From assembly GCA_023846275.1 (NCBI GenBank), contig JAIUJO010000448.1, positions 67,001 through 131,000 of the forward strand: a stretch of 64,000 bases of DNA, in the 5' to 3' direction. Shown here piece after piece: positions 54,563 through 64,000 of this stretch. The position numbers were made by a program, and so were the translations under genes. The first letter of the stretch is position 1. Each line of letters begins with the position of its first letter. This stretch comes from Vanilla planifolia. Lineage: Eukaryota; Streptophyta; Magnoliopsida; Asparagales; Orchidaceae. The notes under the pieces are model-generated. The model had not been told where the DNA came from. It worked only from the letters and a program-made list of their open reading frames with translations, and did not search any database.

Positions 54563-55042
54563 ATGTGTGTGTGTACACAGACATGCATGTGCATGTTTGT
54601 GTTTTGTACATGCATGTATGAGTGCATGTGGTTATTGATATGTGTGTGTGCATACATAACCATGTGTGTTTGTTAGTGTGTGTTGTACTTGTGTGTGTTT
54701 CATGTCTTTATGTGTGCCTATGCTTGAGTGTAATTATAAGTGAAAGTGTGAGTGTGTGTGTGTGTACATGCATGTGTGTGGATCACTGTACTTGTGTGGG
54801 TATGTGTGTTTGTGTGTATACATGCATCTTTATGTGTGGGTACAAGTGTGTATGTGTTTGTGCTTGTGGATTTATATGCACATGCATTCACATGCACATA
54901 TGCATGTGTGATTCAATATGTCTGTGCCAATGCATTTTTGTGTTTGTGTGTACGTTTGTGTGCATGTGCTTTTGTGTCTACATGTTTGTATTTGTTTGTG
55001 CATGCGTGTGAGTGTACCCATGTGTCTGAACTTGTGTGTAAA
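44462..55042. repeat. TG-rich low-complexity domain (long arm, copy B)
   Basis: This is the counterpart of 12608 to about 23085. Divergence from copy A is uneven: about 4-5% just after the array, about 0.3-2% from roughly 45.06 to 49.83 kb, then about 8% or more. It contains the poly(A) insertion at 54525-54560 and about 90 bases near 49988-50076 absent from copy A. The longest open frame, 356 codons on the minus strand at 46347-47417, is a His/Thr repeat and not a gene. No gene is seen. Confidence 0.9.
54508..54575 (+). mobile_element. Poly(A) insertion with flanking direct repeats (LINE-type footprint)
   Basis: A pure run of 36 A (54525-54560) sits between two copies of GAATGTGTGTGTGTA (54511-54525 and 54561-54575). 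The repeats extend to 18 bases if the adjacent A residues are counted. Copy A has a single GAATGCGTGTGTGTA near 22598 and no poly(A). Target-primed reverse transcription by a LINE makes target duplications of this length and a 3' poly(A), so this may be an insertion truncated down to its tail. Slippage combined with a local tandem duplication, or a sequencing artefact, is the alternative. Confidence 0.55.
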
Positions 55043-57041
55043 TGTCAAGCCCTCACTTAAACCAGTACCTCTACATAAAAAAATTTCCATAAGAGTGAGG
55101 ACAATGAAGAAAAACTAAGGCGGGGACCCAACGTTGAGACAAACAAACTAAAATAAAGTTCAAAATATATACATAAAGACATGTTTTTTTTTTCAACTTT
55201 AATCACACTAAGCTCTCTCCTTTCTCACACATCTCGTGAAAAGGGCTCTCCTGTAACAACATCATTCCCAGTTCTCAGTGCAATGGTTGCACGACCTGTG
55301 ATGTAAGCACTAATGAGATTTATAAATCTCAGTAGATAAATCCACATAGTTCACCCAATGAAAATACATACAATGAAAAGTGCAGATGAAACATATGTAT
55401 AAAGCTCAAACCATACTGATGTCATATATAATATCAAATGAAAAACCAAATAAAAATCAAAAGAAATGTCAATTCTTTATAGATGTGTTATAAGTGGGCC
55501 CAATTCCCTTTGACACATTATTCTCTGAATCCAATCAAGCAAATGACCTCCAACCGGCATCCAACTAAGCATATAACACTAGACAGATATCTGACCCGAA
55601 GATCAATACCCTACGATCCAACACGCTGGGTCTGGTGTAATCATCATGGAGTCATAGCACATAACACTAGGTAAATATCTGATCCAAAGATCGATGCCCT
55701 GCAATCCAACACGCTGTGCCTAGTGGTGAAGATAATGTTCTTTGAGAATCTCATTTTTTTTATATTTGTCATTTCCCAAACATCAATCCATGCCATATAA
55801 AAAGACCTTTCATGCCATATTGTTTCGTCTCTTTCTTCAGTATATTGTATCATATTATTTCTTTTCTTTTTAGTTGTCATGCAAATGAAATAAACATCAA
55901 CATATAGAACAACCAAAACACCATGTAACTGAAAGAAAATCATGTAAAGAAAATACATAGTATTGTGCTACATCACAGGGTTAGGAATTTTATTTACTTG
56001 GATTTACTGTACCAAATTTTTCTTGCCCACTTCTAATTCTTTTTGATGTCTTACCTACAAGCCCCGATGTCCTACAAGCCCGTAAAATACAAAAATATTT
56101 AATTTAAATATGCTTATAAGGCAAAATTACGTTTTTAAAAGTTATTCTCAAATGGCTAAAATTCTGCTTTCTAAAAGCTTGCCCAAACAGTCAAAAATCC
56201 CAAACATCCAAAAATCCCGCTTTATTAAAGCTGTCCCAAACAAGCTTTTCAAAAATCCCAAAAATACTCATTGTTTTTTTTAAGGTCTTTCGTCGGTGCT
56301 AGACTGCTTGCCCCCCGTGCGACCCGGTCGAGGCCCGACGCTGGACCACCCACACCGGTTCAGCAACATGAACCGGTTCAATTCTTTCTCTCTCCCCCAT
56401 GCATTCGACGAAACCAAAACATTTTGCCAATGAAATTCGAGACCTTCGCCATCTTTGGCCGGCCAAATCAACCCGTCTCGATCTCCGTCGCTCACAGAAA
56501 ATCCCTTACACAATGACGACAAAGAAATTTGCGTTTTCCTTACATTACGGAACCCTCGTCGACCTTCACCGTCGTGTGCTGAAATTCCTCGAAGAGCACA
56601 GCGGCTACTGTCGGAATCTCGTCCTTAAGGAAATTCTCATCGTAATCACGTTTGTTGCAGAACCTTGCACTTCGGAGATTAAAAGTCGCATGTAGTCAAA
56701 GTTTTCGTTGACCCGATTAGCTTTATAAACACTGCAGAAATGTGTCCCATTCTCGTGAGGCAATTGCCGGGTGGCTCGCTAACTGGCTCTTTTGCATAAA
56801 ACCCCCTACAAATGCTTTATTTTGCAAATATATATTCTGTCAAATTGAATTTGAACTTAGCCGACATTAAAAAATTACAATTCTATCCTCAACGTTACAA
56901 ATTTATCACAAATCTTTAAAAATTCATAATTTATTCATTAGAGCTCCAAAAATTAAAAATTAAACATGTTGGATTCATCACAAAAAGTTCTTTCTTTCAT
57001 GCAAATAAAATAAATAAAATAAAGAAAACTAGGGCTGTACA
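55043..57041 (-). repeat. Gypsy element 3' LTR (left)
   Basis: About 2.0 kb, from TGTCAAGCCC to GGGCTGTACA. It aligns along its whole length with 61136-63204. Its right third is unusually GC- and CpG-rich (about 56280-56790) against an AT-rich remainder. It contains a plus-strand open frame of 98 codons (56399-56695) matched in the other LTR. A 17-base local duplication around ACAAGCCCCGATGTC near 56057-56081 is not in the right LTR. Confidence 0.92.
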
Positions 57042-57054
57042 ATCTTCCCTCTTA
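57042..57054 (-). other. Polypurine tract of the gypsy element
   Basis: On the minus strand TAAGAGGGAAGAT directly abuts the 3' LTR. This is the expected position and composition for the primer of plus-strand DNA synthesis in an LTR retrotransposon. Confidence 0.8.
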
Positions 57055-57072
57055 AAAATTTTGTCTCGAAAT

Positions 57073-57621
57073 TTAGAATAGCTTTGGATACCGAGTGATC
57101 ATATCTGTCTCTGCTTCCCATGTAGCTTCTCTTTCTGTCTGACCGTGCCACAAGACTTTAACCATGGGAATAACCTTGTTTCTTAGCTTTTTCTCTTGTC
57201 GATCAAGGATCATCACTGGTGTTTCTAGATAAGACATATCTTTCTGAATTTCGATGTCTGGATCTATGTAATTCACCACATGAGAGGGATCTGTAATGTA
57301 TCTCCTTAAAACTGAGACATGAAAAACATTATGTACTCTTGTCAATTGAGGTGGTAAAGCTAGCCGATATGCCACTTGTCCAACCTTTTCTAATATTTGA
57401 AACGGACCAATGAATTTAGGTTTTAATTTTCCTGTCCTTCCAAACCTGATGATACCTTTTGTTGGACTTACTTTAATAAATACATGCTCCCCTTCTTGAA
57501 ATTCTATCATTCGATGTTTGATATCATAGTATTTCTTCTGTCTGTCCTGGTCTACTTTCATTCTTCCTTGAATAGTTTTGATCTTTTTAGTTACTTCTTC
57601 CATAAATGTAGGACCCATCAA
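57073..57621 (-). pseudogene. Gypsy pol remnant: integrase C-terminus and chromodomain-like tail
   Basis: A 182-codon minus-strand frame holds the [20 protein letters not shown] block, [12 protein letters not shown], and an end segment [16 protein letters not shown]. This is the chromodomain-type C-terminus of plant chromoviruses, closest in wording to Tekay/Del. In living relatives such tails guide insertion into particular chromatin. It ends just before the polypurine tract. It is part of a broken element. Confidence 0.88.
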
Positions 57622-58499
57622 ACTTCTTTTCTTCCCCTCATTCCAACATAAAGGTGATTGACATTTTCTACCATAAAGTGCTTCATATGGATCATTCTAA
57701 TGCTAGACTGATAACTATTATTATAAGCAAATTCTACCAGAGGCAAGTGACTTTCCCAATCTCCTCCAAAATAAAAAATACAGAGTCGCAACAAATCTTC
57801 TAAGGTTTTTATAGTTCTTTCTGATTGGCCATCTGTTTCAAGATGGAAAGTTGTACTGAACCTTAAACTTGTACCAAAAGCTTGATGTATACTCTTCCAA
57901 AAATGAGATGTGAATTTATGATCTCTATCAAAGATAATAACTTTTGGTATCCCATGCAACTTGACAATTTGCTTTATATATTCCTGAGCTAATTTTTCAG
58001 TAGAATAAGTTGTCTTTATAGCAAGAAAATGAGTAGTTTTTGTTAGCCTATCCACTATTACCTAAATTGCATCATGACTTGTAGGTGTTCTTGGCAATCC
58101 AACCACAAAATCCATGGCTACTTCCTCCCATTTCCATTCTAGTACCAGCAATGACTGTAGTAATCCTCCAGGCTTTTGTTATTCTCCTTTGACTTGCTGG
58201 CAAATTAAACACCTTTGAACCTAATTAGCCACATCTTTCTTCAACCCTGGCCACCAGTATTATTGTCTTAGCTCTTGATACATTTTATTCTCTCCTAAAT
58301 GTATGGAATAGTGAGGGTTGTGAGCTTCTATTAATAATATTTCTCTAAGTTGCTGATGTGTAGGTATACATAATCTATCATGAAATCGAAGTAGACCATC
58401 CTGATCCAATTTAAATTCAGATTCTTGTCCTTTATGAACCCTTTGAATTATCTTTTGTAGTTCTGAGTCTTCAGTCTGGTCTTCTTTAATAGATATCAA
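57618..58499 (-). pseudogene. Gypsy pol remnant: integrase
   Basis: Two recognisable parts appear on the minus strand. The first is an HHCC zinc-binding part near 58200-58400 (EAHNPHYSIHLG with a following CLIC word). The second is the catalytic core near 57.7-58.05 kb, with DRLTKTTHF, FDRDHKFTS and the DGQSERTIKTLED glutamate region. These match the D,D,E signature surroundings of plant gypsy integrases. It is a broken fossil. Confidence 0.88.
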
Positions 58500-58589
58500 C
58501 CAATCTGTAAGGCAAGATATGCGAGCTAGTAACTTCGTATTTCTTCATATGTCAGATTCCAATTACAACTTATCCAACTCTAAAATCAA

Positions 58590-58820
58590 TTACTTTTCTT
58601 CTGAGATAGTTAATAAGCTATTAATATTAGCATTTCTACTGAGAGTATCTATCACCATATTTAGTTTACCTGGATGATATGTGATTTCCACATCATAATC
58701 TTTAATAAATTCCAACCATCTTCTTTGCCTAAAATTTAATTCCTTTTGAGGGAAGATATATTTTAAGCTCTGATGATTAGTAAATATCATACATTTAACT
58801 CTGTAAAGTAATGTCACCAA
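58590..58820 (-). pseudogene. Gypsy pol remnant: RNase H region
   Basis: The minus strand contains NHQSLKYIF, a glutamine/arginine-rich RQRRWLEFIKDYD block and the TYHPGKLN motif. These are the hallmarks of the gypsy RNase H domain that follows reverse transcriptase. It is a fossil part of the same element. Confidence 0.85.
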
Positions 58821-58999
58821 ATTTTTAGGGAAAAAATTATAGCTACTAACTCCAAATCATGCACAGGATAATTCTTTTCACATGTCTTAAGCTATTTAGA
58901 TGCATAGGAATTTACCTTATGATGTTGCATCAATACACAACCTAGCCCTTGCAACGAGGCATCACTGTATAGCTAATAACCTTCTGTTCCTTCTGGCAT

Positions 59000-60222
59000 T
59001 GCTAAAATTGGAGCTGTAGTTAATTTCTCTTTCAGTATTTGAAAACTATTCTCACAAGCTGCATCCCATTCAAATTTTGTTGCCATTCATGTTAAGTTGG
59101 TTAATGGTGTGACAATCTAAGAAAAGCCTTTGACAAATTTCCTGTAATATCCAACTAATCCCAAGAAACGTTTGACCTCCATCACTGTTGTGGGTCTTGG
59201 CCAATCGATGATAGTCGAAATCTTTTGTGGATCCACAGAAATCCCTTCTACACTGACAACATGTCCTAAGAAAATGACTTTGGACAACCAAAACTCACAT
59301 TTCGAGAATTTTGCATATTATTGGTTTTCTCTCAAAGTTTGTAATGTTAAATGAAAATGTGTACCATGTTCTTCCAAAGATTTGGAATAAATTAGGATAT
59401 CGTCAATAAAGACAATCATAAAGTGGTCCAAATATTCCTTGAACACTCGATTCATTAAATTAATAAAGGTTGATGGTGCATTAGTTAGCCCAAAGGGTAG
59501 TTTTAAGAATTCATAGTGTCCATACCTGATCCTAAAAGCTGTCTTTGGAACATCTTCCAGCTTGATTTTTACTGATGATATCCAGATCTTAAATCCATTT
59601 TTGAAAATACAACTACTCAATGTAACTGATCAAACAACTCATCAATCTGAGGTAAAGGATATTTGTTCTTAATAGTGATTTTATTGATTTCTTGATAGTC
59701 CACGCACATACGAAGACTACCGTCCTTCTTTTTCACAAATAAGATAGGTGCTCCCCATGGGGAGACACTTGGCCTAATAAATTCTTTGTCTAATAATTCT
59801 TGTAGTTGTATTTTGATTTCTTGTAGTTCAGCAGGTGCAATATGATAAGGAGATTTTGAAATTGGTTCAGCACCAGGAATCAATTGAATTTTAAATTCAA
59901 TTTCTCTATCTGGGGGTAACCCTACTAATTCCTTTGGAAAGACATCCAAATATTCCTTAATTATCGATACTTCTGAGGGTTGACAAAATTGTCTATCTAA
60001 GTCCACAATAGATACCAAACATCCAGCACATCCTTTCTTTAGTAGCTTCTGTGCTTTGAGCATAGTTATGATAGGAATGTTTTTTCTCCCCTGGCAAAAA
60101 TAGATTTGTTTATCTTCTCTAGGAATTGGGATTTCAATCCTCTTTTCATAGCAATCTATTTTTACTTTATGCTCAAACAACAAATCTTGGCATGGATTGG
60201 TCGGATAGACTCTGATCAACAT
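59000..60222 (-). pseudogene. Gypsy pol remnant: protease end and reverse transcriptase
   Basis: Minus-strand wording is diagnostic of plant Tekay-type pol: a [18 protein letters not shown] linker, then [35 protein letters not shown], and the reverse-transcriptase active-site context [11 protein letters not shown] near 59.38-59.42 kb. This enzyme copies element RNA into DNA in living relatives. It is a broken fossil. Confidence 0.9.
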
Positions 60223-60233
60223 TCTCCTCTATG

Positions 60234-60900
60234 CTATTTTCCACATTTCTCACATCTACTCGTTTCACTTGAACTCAAACTAGCTCTGCTAATGCTCAGT
60301 TCGTATGGTCTAAACCTACTAGGTCTTGAATGAGTAGAAGTTTCTCCTTTTGAAAAACTAGGACTATCTCTTTTTTTTCCTGTGAATCTGAATTTAGACT
60401 TTAGAGAATCAAATCTTTTCTTCTCTTCTTCTTTACTAGTTGCCAACAAACTAAGTTCCAGTTTAACCATGCGGGCATGATCTCGTAACTTCATTATTGT
60501 TCGAACTACTACTGAAACTACTCAAATTTCATCTTGTTGGCCTCATCCAAATGAAAGAGGCATATATCATGGCTCAAATTCTTCTGTGAATTCTTTATAG
60601 GAGATTTCTTTCATTGGTCAGTCAGCTTCAAAATCGAAGCCGATGTCGAGAATTCTACCATAGTCTGGCAGCATCTTTTAGTATCAAAATTGTCAAGGCT
60701 ACCTTTCTATTAGTTGGGCAAGACATCCCTTTAAAGATAATATTCATTTGTTCTAGCCAGTTTCAGCAACCATAAGATCCTCTTCCCAAACAAAAGAATG
60801 GGAATGCATCTACTCCAATTGGTCAACCACCAAGTCGATAGATCTATCTTCTCTATGGCTACCAGTGCTTCATATAGATTGCAACAAAGAGACAAAGGTT
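60234..60900 (-). pseudogene. Gypsy gag remnant with zinc knuckle
   Basis: The minus strand shows gag-like wording, including a retrotransposon-gag stretch ending in a tryptophan pair near 60.65-60.75 kb. A basic, serine-rich linker follows, with a CEKCGK start of a CCHC zinc knuckle near 60234-60255. Gag forms the particle and binds RNA in living relatives. It is a broken fossil here. The region between it and the primer site (60900-61120) shows nothing further that I can identify. Confidence 0.65.
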
Positions 60901-61120
60901 TGCGATAATTCCTATTGCGTATCTCCTTATTATTCTCTTTCTTTACCCTTATCTATATTTTTAGATTCAAATCTTTCCATGATTTGAAGTATATTACAAT
61001 CATACAAAACCACATAGGTTATTTGACAACTAATGTCTAAGCTAAAAGTAACATTAAAGATGCAAAGCATATGCTATGCTGGAGTCCTCACTCCTATTAC
61101 CCACCTATTTTTGAACTAAA

Positions 61121-61132
61121 GCTCTGATACCA
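61121..61132 (-). other. Primer-binding site, tRNA-iMet type
   Basis: The minus strand reads TGGTATCAGAGC, three bases inside the 5' LTR. This is the standard plant retrotransposon primer site complementary to the 3' end of initiator methionine tRNA. It fixes the orientation of the element. Confidence 0.95.
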
Positions 61133-62506
61133 CCTTGTCAAGCCCCCACCTAAACCAGTACCTCTAAATAACAAAATTTCCATAAGAATGAGGACTATGA
61201 AGAAAAACCAAGGTGGGGACCTGACGATGAGACAAACAAACTAAAATAAAATAAAAAATATATACATAAAGACATGTTTTTTTTCAACTTTAATCACACT
61301 AAGCTCTCTCCTTTCTCACACATCTCATGAAAAGGGCTCTCCTGTAACAGCATCATTCCTAGTTCAAGGTGCAGTGGTTGCACGACCTATGATGTAAGCA
61401 CTAATGAGATTTATAAATCTCAATAGATAAATCCACATAGTTCACCCATTGAAAATACATATGATGAATAGTGCAGATGAAACATATGCATAAAGCTCAA
61501 ACCATACCAATGTCTATATAATATCAAATGAAAAATCAAAGAAAAATCAAAAGAAATGTCAGTTCCTTATAGATGCGTTATATTCGGGCCCAATTCCCTT
61601 TAACGCATTATCCTCTGGATCCAATCAAGCAAATGACCTCCAACCGACATCCAACCAAGCATATAACACTAGGCAGATATCTAACCTGAAGATCGATACC
61701 TTACGATCCAACACGCTAGGCCTAGTTCCACCAGGCAGGTATGGTGCAATACCCTACGATCCAACACGCTAAGCCTGGTGTAATCATCATGGAGTCATAG
61801 CACATAACACTAGGAAAATATCTGATCCAAAGATCGATCTGTGATCCAATACACTGGGCCTAATGGTAAAGATAATGTTCTTTGGGAATCTCATTTTTTT
61901 TATATTTGTGATTTCCTAAACATCAATCCATGCTATATCAAAAGACCTTTTATGCCATATTGTTTTGACTCTTTATTTAGAATATTGTACCATATTATTT
62001 CTTTCCTTTTTAGTTTTCATGCAAATGAAATAAACATCAACATATAAAACAACCAAAACACTATGTAATTGAAAGAAAATCATGTAAAGCAAACACATAG
62101 TATTGTGCTACATCAGAGGATTAGGAATTTTATCTACCTGGATTTGCTGTAGTAAATTTTTCTTGTCCATTTCTAATTCTTTTTGATGTCTTACCTACAA
62201 GCCCGTAAAATACAAAAATAATTAATTTAAAAATGCTTATAAGGCAAAATTATGTTTTTAAAAGTTATTCCCAAATGGCTAAAATTTTGCTTTCTAAAAG
62301 CTTGCCCAAACAGCCAAAAATCCCAAACATCCAAAAATCCCGCTTTATTAATGTTGTCCCAAATGGGCTTTTCAAAAATCCCAAAAGTGCTCACTGTATT
62401 TTTTTTTAAAGGTCTTCCGTCGGTGGTGGACGGCCCGCCCCCAGCACGACCCGGTCTAGGCCCGACGCTGGACAGGCTGCATCGGTTCAGCAACGCGAAT
62501 CGGTTC

Positions 62507-62510
<4 letters not shown>

Positions 62511-62557
<47 letters not shown>
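62511..62557. repeat. (CT)n microsatellite in the right LTR
   Basis: About 47 bases of nearly pure CT dinucleotide lie just before the CCCCTATGTGTTCGGC word. The left LTR has only a short CT stretch at the same place, so this expanded after the two LTRs began to diverge or shrank in the left one. Confidence 0.9.
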
Positions 62558-62883
62558 CCCTATGTGTTCGGCGAAACCGAAACATTTTGCCGGCAAAATT
62601 TTAGACCTCCGGCGTCTCCCGTCGACCAAATCAACCCTTCTCGATCTCCGTCATTCACAGAAAATCCCTTACACAATGACGACAAAGAAATTCGCGTTTT
62701 ACTTACCTTACGGAACCCTCGCCGACGTTCACCGTCGAGTGCCGAAATTCCTCGAAGAGCTCGGCGGCTGTTGTCGGAATCTCGTCCTTAAGGAAATTCT
62801 CGCCGCAATCACGTCTGTTGCAGAACCTCGCACTTCGAAGATTAAAAGTCGCATGTAATCGAAGTTTTCGTTCACCCAATTAG

Positions 62884-62892
62884 CTTTATAAA
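62884..62892 (-). promoter_or_regulatory. Candidate TATA box in the gypsy 5' LTR
   Basis: The minus strand carries TTTATAAAG about 310 bases into the LTR, just upstream of the CpG-rich stretch. The same word is kept in the left LTR at 56721-56729. The position fits a U3 promoter with a GC-rich leader downstream. No transcript evidence is available. Confidence 0.45.
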
Positions 62893-63204
62893 CGCTACAG
62901 AAATGTGTTAAATTCTAGTGAGGCAACTGCCGGGTGGCTCGCTAACCGGCTCTTTGCATAAAACCTCCTACAAATACGTTATTTTGCAAATATATATTCT
63001 GCCAAATCGAATTTAAACTGAGCCGACATTTAAAAATTACAATTCTATCCTCAACGTTACAAATTTATCCCAAATCTTTAAAAATTCATAATTTATTCAT
63101 TAGAGCTCCAAAAATTAAAAATTAAACATGTTGGATTCATCATGAAAAGCTCTTTCTTTCAAGCAAATAAAATAAATAAAATAAAGAAAACTAGGGCTGT
63201 TACA

Positions 63205-64000
63205 GTACTTGTGTGTGTGTTTGTACATGTGTGTGAACTTGTATGTGCATGTGTGTACATAGGCTAGTGCATGTGTGTGTGTTTAAGTGGCATTTTTGTG
63301 TGTTAGGTTATCTTTTTCACATTTGTGTGTGTGCATGCTTGTATGGATGTTTGCATGCATGAATGCATGTGTGTGCATGCACACACTTGCGTCTGTGTTT
63401 ATTTGTGTGCATGTGTTTATGTTTGTACATGTGTGCATGTCTTTTTATGTGCATGTTCATGCATGTGTGTCTTAGTGTGATTGGGTCTATGTGTATATTC
63501 ATGCATGCATTTATGTGTATGTGTGTGTGTGCCTATATACTAGCTTTTGCATTTGTTTATGTGTGCATGTGTGTTTGTGAATGAGTGTGCATGTGAGTGT
63601 GTGTGGGAGTGTATGTTTGTGCATTTGTATACATATATGTGCATGTGTGTGTATATGTGTGCATGTGTATGTGCCTATGTTTGTGTGTATGCCTTTGTGT
63701 GTGCATGTGAGTGAATGTATGTGCATGTGTGGGTGCATGTGCTACATGACTATGTCTGTGTGTGCAATCATCATTGTGAGTATGTGCATCTACATGAGTG
63801 TTTGTGAATGTGTCTATGTGTGCATGATTGCATGTGATCATGTGTATGCATGTGTGTGTGGGGGGATGGGGTGAGTGCTTGTGTGCATACTAGTATGTAT
63901 GTTCTTGTGCAACTGCTTGTGTGTTCGAATGTGTGTGTGTGGAATTTTGTGTATATGTTTTGTGTATATTTGTGTGCACATGTGTGTGCATGTGTGTGTG
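63205..64000. repeat. TG-rich low-complexity domain (after the gypsy element)
   Basis: TG-rich sequence resumes right after the 5' LTR and aligns with about 23070-23800 of copy A, including the TTATCTTTTTCACATTTGTG word near 63307 and an interrupted G run at 63860-63871. It continues beyond the window. No gene is seen. Confidence 0.9.

Larger units (their letters stand above)
55043..63204 (-). mobile_element. Fossil Ty3/gypsy chromovirus, Tekay/Del-like
   Basis: This 8.16-kb LTR element lies on the minus strand and has two LTRs of about 2.0 and 2.07 kb. A perfect tRNA-iMet primer site (61121-61132) and a polypurine tract (57042-57054) sit in the correct places. From the 5' end (right) the internal part shows gag with a zinc knuckle, end of protease/start of RT, RNase H, integrase, and a C-terminal chromodomain-type tail. 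This is the gypsy order, with wording closest to plant Tekay/Del. LTR ends are TGTCAAGCCC and GGGCTGT(T)ACA. Flanks are GTAAA and GTACT, so only three of five bases match. It is broken, with roughly ten breaks. LTR-LTR divergence is about 7-8% by hand. Copy A lacks it. Confidence 0.92.
61136..63204 (-). repeat. Gypsy element 5' LTR (right)
   Basis: About 2.07 kb, from TGTCAAGCCC to GGGCTGTTACA. Relative to the left LTR it carries a local tandem duplication of a segment containing ACGATCCAACACGCT (about 61700-61775) and an expanded CT microsatellite (62511-62557). The 98-codon plus-strand open frame recurs here at 62562-62858. Confidence 0.92.
25201..64000. repeat. Segmental duplication, copy B (continues past the window)
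   Basis: This is the second copy of the unit, in direct orientation. It starts abruptly where TG-rich sequence gives way to CA-rich sequence, at an offset of about 24,027 bases from copy A. It follows copy A in order: 25201-28480 matches 1174-4287, 34356-35438 matches 4289-5380, the AT-rich array 35439-44461 matches 5381-12607, 44462-55042 matches 12608 to about 23085, and 63205-64000 matches about 23070-23800. Extra material in B is an approximately 5.9-kb CA/TG block and an 8.2-kb gypsy element. The distal end of the unit lies beyond the window. Confidence 0.9.

Noticed and set aside
62252-62791. 179-codon plus-strand open frame in the right gypsy LTR
   Set aside because: It runs through the CT microsatellite (Ser-Leu repeat) and is not matched as a whole in the left LTR. 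Only the shorter 98-codon frame is shared.
55038-63209. Perfect 5-base target-site duplication for the gypsy element
   Set aside because: Flanks are GTAAA and GTACT, matching at only three of five bases. The insertion is supported by the empty site in copy A rather than by this repeat.

Overview
The window looks like intergenic or heterochromatic nuclear DNA from a plant, probably a seed plant with a large repeat-rich genome. The evidence is a fossil Ty3/gypsy chromovirus of the plant Tekay/Del type with a tRNA-iMet primer site, and fossil Copia-type gag sequences with a UBN2 domain and CCHC zinc knuckle, both families typical of plant genomes. I see no host protein gene, tRNA, rRNA, CRISPR array or operon. 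The species cannot be named from this sequence.

Layout. About 39-40 kb (roughly 60%) is an extreme low-complexity sequence. It is a degenerate, mostly alternating purine-pyrimidine mixture of CA/TG, ATGCAC and CATG words. It is strand-polarised over kilobases: CA-rich at 1-4288, TG-rich at 4289-5380 and 12608-25196, CA-rich again at 25197-29820, then TG-rich at 29821-35438, 44462-55042 and 63205-64000. Long open frames here encode only Cys/Val/Met or His/Thr repeats and are compositional accidents.

The window is two head-to-tail copies of one long unit with a spacing of about 24 kb. Copy A ends at about 25196. Copy B starts at about 25201, matches A from about 1174, and runs off the right edge. 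Each copy carries the same AT-rich array of fossil gag-only Copia-like LTR elements on the minus strand (5381-12607 and 35439-44461), laid out LTR-internal-LTR-internal-LTR. Copy B has about 5.9 kb of CA/TG sequence (about 28481-34355) that copy A lacks. Copy B also carries an 8.2-kb fossil Tekay-like gypsy element (55043-63204, minus strand), and copy A keeps the corresponding uninterrupted site near 23080-23095.

Relative history from hand comparison of a few hundred bases per region: the Copia-like array is oldest (its LTRs differ by about 20-25%). The 24-kb duplication is younger (A and B differ by about 5-8% over most of their length). The gypsy element inserted into copy B at about or after the duplication (its LTRs differ by about 7-8%). 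A stretch of about 4.7 kb (13.2-17.95 kb against 45.06-49.83 kb) is only about 0.3-2% diverged, which suggests later gene conversion between the copies. A 36-base poly(A) flanked by a 15-18 bp direct repeat, present only in copy B, looks like a minimal LINE-type retroposition footprint. No genes act together here; the interest lies in the structure and layered history of the repeats.
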